DNA of 64,000 bases from Anadara kagoshimensis (Eukaryota > Mollusca > Bivalvia > Arcoida > Arcidae): positions 38,820,655-38,884,654 of the forward strand of contig CM037869.1 of the NCBI GenBank assembly GCA_021292105.1. Reading direction: 5' to 3'. Shown piece after piece: positions 35,301 to 46,800 of this stretch (the stretch's first letter is position 1; the number at the start of each line of letters is the position of its first letter). The notes under the pieces were generated by a model, which worked only from the letters and a program-made list of their open reading frames with translations, had not been told where the DNA came from and searched no databases. The translations under genes were made by a program, and so were the position numbers.

Positions 35301-36254
35301 TACTAATAAAATGTGTTAAATAAATATGAAAACTAAATATTTTGCTAGTTAAGGAGTTGTCTTTAGTCAAAATGTTTTTAGAAAAAGTGATGGCTTTGGA
35401 AATGGACATTTGTATTCAAAAATTAAGTAAATAATTGCATGTTAATTGAAGCAGGTAAAAAAAATTTATTTATGTGAAATTAAATAATAAATAGTTTGTT
35501 AATAGTGATTTAGTGGATTAAACACAATATATACATACTACAATTTAGTACCAACATATATGGATCTACATAAATATTTTATATTATAAACAACTGTTAA
35601 TTGGGAAATTTTCGCATTCATTTTATTTTTGTGTTAAGTCACAGAACGTAAAAAATACAGGAAAAATAAACTTGCACAAATATTCAATTTTTATATATCT
35701 GTTGCATTTGCACTGACTTTAATATCTGATATGAAATATATAAATAAGTGAATAATTTGATTTTTCCTTCTTCCCAAAAAATTAATTGATAATAAACTTT
35801 CCCAATTAACAGTATATACACTACTGAGAATAATTATCAGAAATCCCAATATTTAATATTTTTAACAAAAAATCTGATAAACTATTTCTTTTTTTTTTTT
35901 TTTTTTTTTTTTGTATTTTAATTCTTAAAATTGTTTTCTTCAAAAGTATAAACACACATTGCAGAACAGCTACAAATCACCAACAGAGATATTAAATCAC
36001 CAATTATCAACCGACAAGTAAAAAAATGTGGCTTCAGTTTAACTGTGACTAGCATTATTGTGGCGGCAGAAACTAGAAAGTTAGGAATTTAAAGCAGAAT
36101 TCAACAAACGCCTTCAACCTATCGTAGCATAGTTTTTAAATGTTTACAAAATGGCCAAACTCTTGTTGGTTGAATTTTTAATTTTAACACTAAACCAGAT
36201 GTTCCCATGGAGACACATTTATTTAATTTTGTGTTTTGTGATGTACTGAAGGTT

Positions 36255-37030
36255 TACTAGCCTGATGTGATTGGAATGAACATGTGATGTACTGGCAGAT
36301 ATACTGGGATAAACTAAATGTACTGGTGTAAATATTTGAGTCAACGTGATGTGCTGGTGAAAATATTGGGGGTTAACCACATGATGTACTGGCAGCAATA
36401 TTGGGGGTTAACTATATTATGTACTGGTGCAAATAACTGGGGTAACCCTGTGGTGTACTGGTGCAAATATAGGGGGTAACCCATGTGATGTACTGGCAGA
36501 AATATTTGGTGTTAACCATGAGATGTACTGGCAGAAATATTGTGGTTAACCATGTGATATACTAACTGATATATTTGGATTAGCCATGTTATGTACTGGC
36601 AACAATATTAGTGTTAATCATGAGACGTACTGGCAGAAATATTTTGGGTTAACCATGTGATGTACTGGAAAAAATATTGATGTTAACCATGAGATGTTAG
36701 TTAAAGTTAAAGTCTGTCCCGAGCCATTAGGCCCATCAGGCCGGAGCTTATCCCGGTTTCGGTGGCGTTAAGTGACTGAGAGTACAAGACTTTCCCCTGA
36801 ATGGGACGCCGGTCCATCGCAGAGTTAACCCCCAGCATTTTGCTGGTACTCATTTATTTTTCAGCTGAGTGAAATGGAACAACGTGAAATTAAGTGTCTT
36901 GCTCAAGGACACAACACATCGCCCGGTCCAGGGATCGAACCCACGACCTTCGAATCATGAGTCCAACGCCTTAACCACTAGGCCACGCGCTTCCACCAAC
37001 CATGAGATGAACTGGTAGAAATATTGTGGC
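36255..37030 (+). repeat. minisatellite with units of about 41-58 bp, split by a SINE
   Basis: The unit has CATGTGATGTACTGGCAG, then AAATATTGGGGGTTAAC, in about eleven diverged copies from 36255 to 36696. It resumes at 36998 after the SINE with AACCATGAGATG and AACTGGTAGAAATATTGTGG. It lies in the MBNL intron between the Ala-rich and finger 5 exons. Confidence 0.85.
36697..36997 (-). mobile_element. tRNA-derived SINE with 12-bp target-site duplication
   Basis: On the minus strand the head has an A box (CGTGGCCTAGTGGTTAAGG, 36987-36969) and B box (GTGGGTTCGATCCC, 36944-36931), with ACTCATGAT in the anticodon position. The body has CCAGCAAAATGCTGGG and the 3' end is an ACTTTAACTTTAACTA run. 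AACCATGAGATG stands on both sides (36685-36696 and 36998-37009). The central core resembles widely shared SINE core domains of invertebrates, but I cannot assign a named family. Confidence 0.9.
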
Positions 37031-37728
37031 TATCCAATCAAATTTTCAATTGCCATATCATGTTACTGATGTGCTGCCTCTTTAGAAGCCTGTTTTATTT
37101 TTATATGACTTACAACCTTAAAAGGCACCGTCTGCCTCTTTTCTTGTAGGAGATAGACCATTTTAGTTGGTAGTACTCTTAGACCAATTTCAGTCACTTA
37201 CAAACAAAGCTGGTATCACAACTCTCCTGTGTATTTGGTTAATAGTGTGTTAGTATTTCTAAGATGTATAAGTCTAAGTGTATAGTGTTTTCTACTTAGA
37301 AAAAAATATTGCAATATTAATACTAAAATAATTTGCATAAATTATCAATTAAGTTTTTAATTTCTAGTAAATTAATTAAGAGTGGTTGATGTTAGTTTCT
37401 AGATAAAAGCAAAGTTGTAGAATTTCAGATGTGTTGATAGTAAATGATGAATCTGCCCAAAACATAATGCCTAAAATATCAAAATTTTACTTTAGATTCA
37501 AAGCAATGGCAATTTAGTTTCAATTAAATATGATTTTTGAAATAAATTTTGTCATTACATATCTACAATAATCAGTTGTTTTTTTTCAAAATATAAATTT
37601 GTCTTGAAGAATCTTTTCTTTTTCAAAATTATCAAAATTTCTCTGGTGGTGATTTGTACCCTGCTGTTGAAATATTCAAATATTTTTTTGATATTTCATA
37701 AAATAATAATTTGGTATTGAGACTGTAC

Positions 37729-37847
37729 CTGTTGGTTGCTGTCAAAGTAATTTACACTATGTGCGTTAGTAGGTATCAGGCCAGCAGGGGCCGCCACCAG
37801 AGCTGCTGTTGCGGCTGCTTCAGGGGCAGGGGTGACAACCATTGGTA
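37729..37847 (-). CDS. MBNL: MBNL Ala/Pro-rich exon, 119 nt
   Basis: The exon completes a split Leu codon and adds 39 residues, starting PMVVTPAPEAAAATAAL and ending VNYFDSNQQ. It corresponds to the Ala/Thr-rich C-terminal region of MBNL1 that contains the segment SVVPMVHGATPATVSAA. The acceptor is TATGTACAG and the donor is CAG then GTACAG. Phase is 1 in, 0 out. On the transcribed strand no AG occurs for 175 nt upstream of the acceptor (37850-38024), and the best pyrimidine tract lies around 37930-37995, so a distant branch point is likely here too. If the donor were not used, the frame would run ten codons into the intron (starting VQSQYQ) before a TGA, giving a possible alternative end. 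Confidence 0.88.
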
Positions 37848-37849
37848 CT

Positions 37850-38024
37850 GTACATACAGGTTGCCACGACGACAGTTAAGGGACCAGTTATTGTGCAGAT
37901 GACCAAGCGTATGAACACCGCATGCAGGTGACCAAAGCAAAATATAAGCACGAAGGAGAAAAAGAGCATAAAAGAAATGAAACAAATAAAATTTTAAAAT
38001 TTGGCAAATTAATATCAAAATGTG
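37850..38024 (-). promoter_or_regulatory. AG-exclusion zone upstream of the Ala-rich MBNL exon
   Basis: On the transcribed strand no AG occurs for 175 nt before the acceptor. Pyrimidine-rich DNA (about 37995-37930) lies some 80-150 nt from the exon, and five YGCY words occur in the zone. This suggests a distant branch point and possible alternative use of the exon. Confidence 0.6.
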
Positions 38025-38284
38025 CTGAAAAGCAAATAAATAAGTGACAATGGTTAGAACATAAAAAATTAAAATCAAACAACAATAAACAAATCGAGAT
38101 GCATTAGCATAAAAAGGAGGGGAGCATAAATAAACAAGAGGACTGGCATAAAATTACAGAATTGTTTTTTATACAAAAAGATAAATAAATTGAAAGGATT
38201 ATATAATATTCAGCCATGCGCATTCATTGAATAGAAAAGATTAGTGGGGTGAAAAAAGGAAAAGGATCAACTGCTTCACTGATA

Positions 38285-39510
38285 GAAATATTGGTGGGCT
38301 GAGTAGCTCATCTGTTAGAACACCTGTCTACTCTGTGTTTGATTCTATGAACAATATCACACTTTTTCTCTCTTCCTGTAGTAGCTTAGTTGGTAGAAGC
38401 TTGATTCATATGCGAGAGGTTGGGGTACTTATGGTAGTGCGGCACTGGTTGCAATTTTGTCTGTCTGGTGCTTATGTGGTTTTGAGATTTCAGTGTGTAT
38501 TTTTGTGCTGTTCCATCGATTAAACTGTCAAAAGTTAATCTTGCTTTTTTTTATCACATAACAATTCTGTGTCATCAGAGTTTTCATTCACATAAAATAA
38601 AGAATCTCGCCCTTCTGTGAGAATTTTGTCAGTTGGCTTCCTGGAGGTTGGTAGTTTTATCAGAGTTCTCTTACTCTTTCTACCTGCATCCTTTAGCTCA
38701 CCCCTCAATATAAGTGAATGATTCTTGACTGGGGATGCTTATTATAACCTTACACCTCAACCCACAGTCTATTTTTCAAGGTTAATAATGAAATAAACAC
38801 TAAAACTGTTTTGCTACATGTGAAAAAAAATCTTGACTGATGTAAAACTCCTTTACTCAACTCTTTATTAACCACTTCACCAACATGACTGTTTCTTAAG
38901 GCCAGGGTAGTCCAACTTTAGTCTCATACATGAACCTTTAGCCTTTTGTTTCAAGGAAAATAATGGTTCAAATCTAACTCAGAAAAAATTCTAGTGTCAG
39001 TTTTCTTGCCCAAGGTTGGTGGTTTTATTCAGGCACATCAGTTCCTCCACCACTTATGAACTGACCAACCTGATATAAGAGAAAGAATCTTGACTGGAGG
39101 GTAAAAATTGATTACTCCACTCAACTTCAGGGGATGCCAACTTATAACCTCACACATACAGATGGTTTCAGAAGTGAAGCAGAATGTCTTAACCACTTGG
39201 CAACTATGAGTTTTTTCAAGTCTTTTTGTTATATCTTCTTGCTGAGTCTGTTTCAATCGTTTCTAGGTATAAGTGTCCCCAGGTTTCTTACTTATTTTAC
39301 AACTCTGCAGCGTTGTTTTTTGCATGCAATGAGACACAAGACCTGGCTTTTGAGTGTCATCCAAGAGACTATTCTGGTGATAAGTTTTTTTACGCTCTAG
39401 TATGGGTAGATGAATATCAAATCCTGAGTGAGGTTCGAACCCACAACCCTTGTCATGGAAAGCCAGTGAAAGTACCATTTAGCCATGTCTGCCCATGGGA
39501 CAATGGCTTC
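38285..39510. mobile_element. cluster of degraded tRNA-derived SINE parts
   Basis: Plus-strand A-box-like words occur near 38302 (GTAGCTCATCTGTTAGAAC) and 38380 (GTAGCTTAGTTGGTAGAAGC). V-SINE-like tails occur near 38705 (CAATATAAGTGAATGATTC) and 39070 (GATATAAGAGAAAGAATC). A minus-strand head near the right end has A box CATGGCTAAATGG (39487-39475) and B box GTGGGTTCGAACC (39444-39432). The parts are too decayed for exact element ends. Confidence 0.6.
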
Positions 39511-39716
39511 AGGTAAGTGGATGTCAACTTAGCTACTATCAGAAGTGAAGCAGTTGGAAATGGTATAGGAAAAGTTAATTTATTTACTTGCATAGCTGCA
39601 TATGTATATATATCATCTCAATATAGAAAATCAGATAATTCCGTAAAAAATATAAAAATTCAAACTACAACAAAAATAAGGTGGGTAGGAAAATTCTAAT
39701 ATGAGATCAGAAATCA

Positions 39717-40190
39717 TTTCTAGCAAGCAAAGAATTTCCAGGAATTCAGATCAAAGATTTTTTTTGGAAAAAAGTAAATTTTGGTTGGTTTTTGCAGCAT
39801 AAGATTTAACGAGAAAATTGTTTTGGGCATTAATCTTATGATTAAGTTAGTATCATTAAAATGGTTAATTCTGATACTCTATCACCATTTGTTTACATCT
39901 ATTGCCATGGTTACATAGTAATAATCCCAATATTCACATGTATAATCACTGGTTTTTTTGTGAATCAGATATTTTTTTTAAAATTAGAATTTTTATAATT
40001 CTAAAAAAATTTTTTTCTATAATACCTCAGAATTGAAAATAAGAATCAAATCATTCAAAAGTCTCCATGAAAGGATTACTTCTCATAAAAACGTTTTTGA
40101 ATTCTGGGCCACAATTTCTAGCAAGCAAAGAATTTTCAGGAATTAAGATCATTGTGACATCAAGTAAATTGTGGGATTATTACTTAGTAA
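39717..40190. repeat. local direct and inverted repeats
   Basis: TAGCAAGCAAAGAATTTCC plus AGGAATTCAGATC near 39720 recurs near 40110. GCCATGGTTACATAGTAATAATCCC near 39904 is matched in reverse near 40152-40190 (GGGATTATTACTTAGTAACC). This suggests a small decayed fold-back element. Confidence 0.55.
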
Positions 40191-40819
40191 CCATGGACAC
40201 CAACATTAGTAATTACAATATTTTTATTACAATATCCAACTACATATAATTTTCTTCACAGATGATAAACGCATGTTAGTTTTGGAACTCCAATTCTTGA
40301 TTCAGGACATAAAACAGGGTTTTTTATTTATTTATTTATTTATTTATTAAATGTTGTAAGGTGTAAAAGTAAAACAGGGAGTAATCAGTGCACAACATAA
40401 AACAGTGCAATGACAATGTTGTAAAAAATGTCTATTCACAAGGGATCCTAGTAATGGCAGAAACTACAACTAATTCAAGAAGCCATGGTAAACAAGTGAA
40501 GTCATTCCTTGACATTTAAAGCCTGTGTGTCCTTTATAGTGGCTTATATCTAAAGACATATTTTTTCAGGATGTTTACTAATTGGGGCATATTTGTCTGG
40601 TTTTTTTTTTTAAATCATGAATCAAGAAATGAAAGTTGCAAAAATGCCATGTTTTATCAAATGTTATTTGCTTTGTAAACCCAAGAAAAGTTAAAGTTTT
40701 ATTCCAAGACTGTAGACAAATCTCTTCTGATCAGTTTCCAAGTCACTAACACACAACCAAAAGTGAAACCCATAGTCACACACAGCCAGCAAATTTACTT
40801 GCCAAATTGTCATTATCAT

Positions 40820-40820
40820 A

Positions 40821-40876
<56 letters not shown>
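40820..40876. repeat. TC dinucleotide microsatellite
   Basis: About 27 TC units followed by a T-run. On the MBNL transcript strand it is a GA repeat. It produces a spurious Arg-Glu repeat in a minus-strand frame. Confidence 0.95.
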
Positions 40877-40882
<6 letters not shown>

Positions 40883-41079
40883 AATAAAAGGCCATCTTCT
40901 CATTGGTATATTATTACATTTTACCAATAATTGTAAATATATAAATTTTTGTTGAAATCTACATGAGTAACATTGAATAGAAATTCCAGTTGGCATTGCC
41001 TGAAAATACTGTCTTTTAGCAGATCCTGAATGAAAAGCTTAAGTCTTAGATTTATGGATAAAAGCCAACCAGTTTATGG

Positions 41080-41800
41080 TATGAGTACCCCAACAGTAAA
41101 AGAGGCTGGGAATTATTTATGTACTTTTTATGTCACTTATTTAATGGCAGTTTCCTTACATTACTTAAGATTATACCGGCTTGACAGTAACTTTCTTCTA
41201 TATTCCTATGAACTTTTTTGAAAATTTAGTATTTGAAAAGTCCACATTCACTCACAACACTGACTGCAAGCTAGGCTTTGATTGTTCATATGAGTATAGC
41301 AGGAGGGGAGGGATTAATGAACTCTGTACTGCTAAAGATTTACTGCCTGAACTTCTCTAGAGCAAAGGATTTTTATGGACTTTGGTTTATGCTAATCTGT
41401 CAGTTCCCTTTATACAAAATTGACTTGTATTATCAGCCAGAACAACTTATATTGCAGTGCCTTTTATACAACATTGACTATAAGGTGATAAAAGAGCCTG
41501 ATTTTTGTATTTTTCTTTCTTTTCCTTCCGATAATGTTAATCTGGCAGATCCTTTTAAACAAGGTTGGCTGTAAGGTGGTGAAAGAGGCTTGGAATTATT
41601 TATGGACTTTCGTTGACACTTATCTGATGCCAGTATCGGCCTATTTTTATATTCATTTTTAGGACAACTGATAGCAGTGGTTTTATAAACAGGTGACCTG
41701 GGTTTCATTCCTTGTATCAGTGGCATCTTCATACAAGACTATATATATATATAACAATCGGTAATGCTAATGTCTGAGTTCCTTTTAAACAAGTAATGGC
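41080..41800 (+). repeat. degenerate tandem repeat, units about 100-200 bp
   Basis: Words such as AAAGAGGCTTGGAATTATTT, ATGGACTTTCGTTGAC, and CAGTTCCTTTTAAACAAG plus GTTGGCTGTAAGGTGG recur in the same order near 41090, 41330-41480, 41550-41620 and 41770. Copies are heavily diverged. Confidence 0.6.
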
Positions 41801-42000
41801 CTATTTTTATCTTTAGTTTTTTAGACAACTGATCAGAAGATATACTATCTACAATCTTATCTGTGTAAAAAGCATCAGTACCATACAACACCTACTCCAG
41901 TTTGTTAATGATGACAACATATTGAAAAGTGATTAAAAGATTAGGTCTATGTTATTATGTATAAATAGCTACTGGTGTTGAAAATATCTTTTTCTTTGTA

Positions 42001-42165
42001 ATAATCAGGTCAATATATTCAAATGTCAAAGGTCATGTTGTAATAATCAGGTCAATATATTCAAATGTCAAAGGTCATATTGTAACAATCAGGTCAATAT
42101 ATTCCAATGTCAAAGGCCATGTTGTAATATAATCATGTCAATTTATTCAAATGTCAAAGGTTATA
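42001..42165 (+). repeat. 42-bp tandem repeat, four copies
   Basis: AATCAGGTCAATATATTCAA, then ATGTCAAAGGTCATGTTGTA, starts at 42003, 42045, 42087 and (44 bp on) 42131. It lies 290-450 bp downstream, on the transcript, of the Gln-rich exon's donor. Confidence 0.9.
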
Positions 42166-42456
42166 AGCCAACAATTTACATTTGACCATGTTACCAAAGG
42201 TCATGTTTCAACATAGTTCATAGAAAGAACCCAAATGCAAACAATTTATCTTTGTCTGTGTTTCCAAATTATGTGTCTAATCAATAAAAATAGCCAATTT
42301 TAATTTGACCTTTGACCTGATAACACAACCAATGAAAATAAGACTTAATCAGTTGACCTTTGACATTATATCCAACCAATAAAAAAAGAATAACCTTTCT
42401 TTAACTTACATTCAACCAATAAAAAGGAATGTTATATATGAGCTAGGTATACTTAC

Positions 42457-42622
42457 ATGTCACTGGTATATACTGTTGCTGTTGTTGTTGTAACTGTTGC
42501 ATGGCGGCTAATTGTTGGTAAGCTAGACTGGCAGCAGGGTTCGGTTGATACATTGGCAGTCCGCTCTTACTATGCTCCACTGCAACTCGTTTATATGGAA
42601 TCATGCCCGGCATGGCACTTTG
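42457..42622 (-). CDS. MBNL: MBNL exon with second NLS half and Gln tract, 166 nt
   Basis: The exon encodes 55 residues plus one base of the next codon. It begins QSAMPGMIPYKRVAVEHSKS, matching the vertebrate stretch IPQAVLPPLPKRPALEKTNG, so the KR pair is probably the second half of the nuclear-localisation signal. It continues with PNPAASLAYQQLAAMQQL and a six-Gln run encoded by mixed CAA and CAG, matching FQYQQALANMQLQQ of MBNL1, and ends YIPVT. The acceptor is a clean TTTTCTTTTAG and the donor is the consensus GTAAGT. Phase is 0 in, 1 out. The mixed codons make the Gln run less prone to slippage than a pure CAG repeat. Confidence 0.93.
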
Positions 42623-43539
42623 CTAAAAGAAAACAAAACTTCCAACATTAGTAGAGAAATTAGGCGTCTAAGTAGTGGCACAAAAATAATAAGAATGCAA
42701 AAAGCGATGCAGAAATTAAAAAAAAATGAAATCAAAAAGAAAATATTTTATAATTGCCAAAATGCAATAAATTTCCCAGGCCAAAAGTGATATTATGAGC
42801 TACAGAGAGAAGTGTCAATATTTCTTATTATAAATATTTCCGTAATTTCCCGTTTACCCATAATGCATTTCAAAAGAAAACAATCACCATGAACAGAGAC
42901 TAACTTTCTAGAGAAAATAACAAAGCAATCTAACTGAGTGTATTGAAGTTCTACAAGACATATTAAGTTATACAATAAATACTGTATATATATGTATGTA
43001 TATATTAAGAAATATATATATATTTATAAACAAACATACTTGGAGAAATTTCAGACATGTTTTACAATTTCAATGCATAGCATTTTTTCGCTGTTTATTT
43101 AAAAAAAAATTTTTAAATTTTTTGGTCCCTCAAAATTTTTGTTTTTTAAATTTTTTTTTACCACTGTTATCGTTTTGCAGAATCACATGACAAAAGCAAT
43201 CAGCACACTAGTTATATGTTAAAATAATTTCCACAAATTTCACGTCCAATTTCTCAACCTAAGTCAGGCAGTACAATTCCAAACAGGAAGTCCAAGAGCA
43301 AACATGCGAGGCGTGTATTCAAAATGCTTGTGGTAAATAAATCACGAGACACCCAACAGACACCAAGTATAAATCAAGTTGGCATTTGCTGGGTCAAAAA
43401 TAAGAATCAAAATTAAAAAAGCTACAGATTATGGCTATAAATAGGCCTTGTTGTCATGTGACTGTCTGTCATGTGACTGTGCAAAGTTGTCCTGAAGCAG
43501 ACTACAGCTACATGCAAAGCTTGATGGGATATATAGTAC

Positions 43540-43608
43540 CAGAACGAGATCATCTGCATGGTCACGAGGTCGCTTCTTGCCTGGAGGAATGACCTCAACC
43601 ACTTGCGG
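43540..43608 (-). CDS. MBNL: MBNL nuclear-localisation cassette exon, 69 nt
   Basis: The exon encodes 23 residues, PQVVEVIPPGKKRPRDHADDLVL written in two parts as PQVVEVIPPG and KKRPRDHADDLVL. KKRPRDHADDL, followed by the KR motif in the next exon, matches the vertebrate MBNL1 arrangement in which KRPLEATFDLG from the alternative 54-nt exon is followed by PKRPALEK. In vertebrates that exon supplies part of a bipartite nuclear-localisation signal and is autoregulated. Both ends are phase 0, so skipping preserves the frame. The donor (GTACTA) is weak. The acceptor is TTAG with no close pyrimidine tract; the nearest strong one lies at 43708-43735, about 100 nt away. These features suit an alternative exon. 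The exon ends are inferred by eye, but the peptide match is strong. Confidence 0.85.
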
Positions 43609-43610
43609 CT

Positions 43611-43824
43611 AATTAGTATGCAGAGCACATGGCGATTCGGCCAATGAAATGGCGGCATGGCAGGGTTGGCAGCACATGACAACAGCAAAGCAGCAACAAG
43701 GCGTAATGGGAAGAATGAAAATAAAAAAGAAAACAGCACCATTGGTAATAATAAATTCAGTCAACATGCATTTAATCCAAAAATATTATAAGTACGTGTC
43801 AATTAAGTTTTTTTAATGTAAAAT
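43611..43824 (-). promoter_or_regulatory. AG-exclusion zone with YGCY cluster upstream of the NLS exon
   Basis: On the transcribed strand there is no AG dinucleotide for 214 nt upstream of the exon acceptor (AG at 43610-43609). A strong polypyrimidine tract (43735-43708) sits about 100 nt from the acceptor instead of next to it. Between 43737 and 43624 there are 12 YGCY tetramers, several overlapping in runs such as TTGCTGCTTTGCTG. YGCY is the established MBNL binding word. Known vertebrate MBNL1 exon 5 is repressed by its own protein through binding near distant branch points in a long AG-less intron end. The inference is that this is the molluscan counterpart. The stretch is also less AT-rich than the surrounding intron. 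Confidence 0.75.
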
Positions 43825-43829
43825 CTCTC

Positions 43830-46800
43830 CCCTTATAAATAAATTAATTAGCAATTAACACATCATGCCGTATGTTGTGTATATTAATTAGAATACATCT
43901 ACGTTGTTTTTAGATATATAATTTTGAAAAAAATAATTTAGAAAAATGTTACGAAAGTTCAATGAGGAAAAAAATAATAAAAGCAGAGGAAAAGGAAAAA
44001 AAAAATTTTGAAAAGAGAGAAAAAAATGTGCACATGTTATTTAGGATTTTACTAAAGAGCCTAATAATTGTTAGGTCGTTATAAAAAATATGTGCCCAGA
44101 TAATGAGATAGATAGATTGCATGCAAAGAAAATAATAATAATAAATATAATAACTAGAATAAATAATAATAATAATAGAATAATAATAATAATAAATATA
44201 ATAGAAATGATAGCTATAAATAATAATTAATATAATAATAAAAGAAGGAAGGAAAAGAAAAAAGAGAATTTTGAAAATTTTGATCTAACTTTAAGGGAAT
44301 TTTTTTTTCAATTCTAAAGAGAAGAAATTCTAATTTTGTGTGCCTACAAAAGGAGAGGTTTTGCTGTTGAAATGTGACCACAGAAACTAAAGAGTAGCTG
44401 AAAATTAAAAAAAAATCAATAAATCAAATCATAACTGTCTGCATAGCTGAAATGAAAAATTCAGATGAAAAACTGCAAATAAAATATTTTTAGTAAACCG
44501 TAAAAAATTAATAAATCACCTCATTATTTTCAGACCCATCATCCAATGTCTGCATTTATGATGTCATAACGTCTCCTTCCATCATATATATATTATTGCA
44601 TCATTATGACATCATAATTGTTACAGTTACATCCAGCGAGTTTGGAGAGAATATTGAAGTGTCCATACAGGCAACTTATATGGTCTTTCTTAATATCAGG
44701 AAATTTGGATCTTTTGTGGAATTTCAAATGTGGAATTCAGGATAATTCATTTTGTAAATTTAGCACAAAATTAAAAATTTAAGACAAATAAACTTAGAAA
44801 CTTGAAATGTCAAAATCTGATTTCTTATGTTTTTTTTTTGTATGAGTTTTTTTTTTTTAAAACAAAAAAAAAAAAAAAAGATTCATAAAAAGAAATAATT
44901 GACTTAGTGCCAAACGAGCCTTGCAAGGCATATTACATTATGAAAACTATTTCTTGTCCTGAACTGAGCATCAAAATTTGAGACGTAAGAAAAATTGAAG
45001 CTTTTACTGATTAGCTTATATAACCCATCAAAAAAGATGATTTTTATTTATTTATTTTGTTTTTTTTTAATTTTTTTTTTTTTGTTTTTTGATATTTCAG
45101 AAAATTTGCAGTTTTAAAGGATTGTGTTTTATGAGTGTCTTTGCCAATGGTGCTTTCACTGGCTTTTGTACATTTCAACCTGACCATTTCCTGAAGCAAC
45201 ATCATTTCTGATTGGTTGTTACTTTGATAGTTGATTACCTTGTAACAACACTGCTGAATGGATACTTAAAATAAGTATGTGATATTCCATTTCTAATTGG
45301 ATGTTTTCTGTAATATTATTTTGAAACATTTTGGTTTTCTTTACATTTTCTTAAAAGTCTGCTTGCAACAAAAATGAAAAAATATATATCTTATGGGCAA
45401 TGCCAAGAAATTGAAAAAAAAATCTGTAACATCCACAAATTTAAATCAGTACAGAGTTGACAGATAAACTATACCTATATCTATATCTGTTAGGGGGTAA
45501 AAAATGGACCAAATTTGCAAAAGGTGTTTTATTTTTTTTTTAATTATTATTACAAATTTTACCTTCACGAATTTACCAGAAAATAAGCGAGTGCGTTGCA
45601 GGAAGTGGTCAGGTGATTCGTCTCGGAAAGCGATATAAAAAGTACAACTTCTACTTCTATTATGACTTGTAACTATGCAATCGTAACTGGCATTGTATAA
45701 ATGACAAAACTAAACAATATCCAAAGAAATATATAAATATACTAAAATCTGGTTATAAAGCCAAACAATCATAAAGCTTCACATTCAAAAAATCAATACA
45801 TAAAGCATCTTCAACATCCCTATAACCCCTTAATGAATTAATGGTTTGTTCCAAGTTACTTGAAATTAGATCATACCAATATCTGGTAGGGGTGAAAAAT
45901 AATAAATTCAGATTGACAAATTCTTTTTCACATTAGCTGCCAACAGGACATGGTTTTTCCTTTATGCCACCAAATCATGCCTCTAGAAGTTTGCCACCCA
46001 GATAGGTCTGAAGAAGCCACAACTATAGAGTTTTCCTTAAATTATCTTAATTCAAAATTGCCACCACCATTATGTGCCTTTACGGGCTGCCATAAAAACA
46101 AAGTTAATATTTTAACAGCAATTTCTCCACATATAAACGATATAAGTCATGATATAATGTTAACCTGCTTGTCCTTTTTCTGTATTTCCTACATATAAAA
46201 AGATCCCATTTTAAGTTACAGTGGACTCCCTAACAATGGAAGCTATGACCAATAAGGGTACTAATAGTCTGGTAAAATGACTAGCAATACTTATGTGCAA
46301 ATAATTTTTTTTTTCATTTTCCATGGTCATAACAGTGGTAATATTTCAAATTGCCTCTTGTGGACAAAAAAAAAAAAAAAAATTGATTTTATTTTCCATT
46401 GTCAAAACAGTGGTAATATCTAAAATGGGTTCTTGTGGGCAAATATATGTTTTTATTTTTCATTTTCAAATTTTGCTGAAGGGCAATTGATTTCAAAACC
46501 ACAAGATCAGTTCTCCAACATCAAATTTCTTTGAACCCTATCATATACCAAAGGGAGATAAATCTGAATTTTCCAATATCAGGGGGAGATAAATTTAAAT
46601 TTTCCTACACCAGGGGGAGAAAAATCTCAATTTCTTGACCAATGCTATGTGATTTCAGGGAGTAAAATTCATTGAATAATCCTTACTTGTGGGTAGGTCA
46701 TCTGGCTGAACTCGAAATGTCAACAAAAAAGAGCCCCCATATAAAGACCACCTATGTATAAAGTCCTTATTTCCCAGATTCTATGGATGGCCTTTATATA

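Noticed and set aside
34990..35409. Minus-strand frame of 139 codons
   Set aside because: It runs through the AAAT microsatellite and an A-run, giving Leu-Phe-Ile-Tyr repeats, and has no domain.
36930..36997. Possible tRNA gene with CAT anticodon, minus strand
   Set aside because: It is the head of a 301-bp SINE with a clean target-site duplication.
37776..38078. Minus-strand frames of 100 and 65 codons
   Set aside because: They cover the Ala-rich MBNL exon and its upstream intron in other frames.
39134..39516. Overlapping plus-strand frames of 88 and 96 codons
   Set aside because: They lie over degraded SINE sequence, have no domain, and lie on the strand opposite MBNL.
40691..40996. Minus-strand frame with an Arg-Glu repeat
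   Set aside because: The repeat is the TC microsatellite at 40820-40876.
43422..43742. Minus-strand frame of 106 codons
   Set aside because: This is the wrong frame over the NLS exon and its AG-free upstream region. The lack of stops reflects the unusual composition, not a separate gene.
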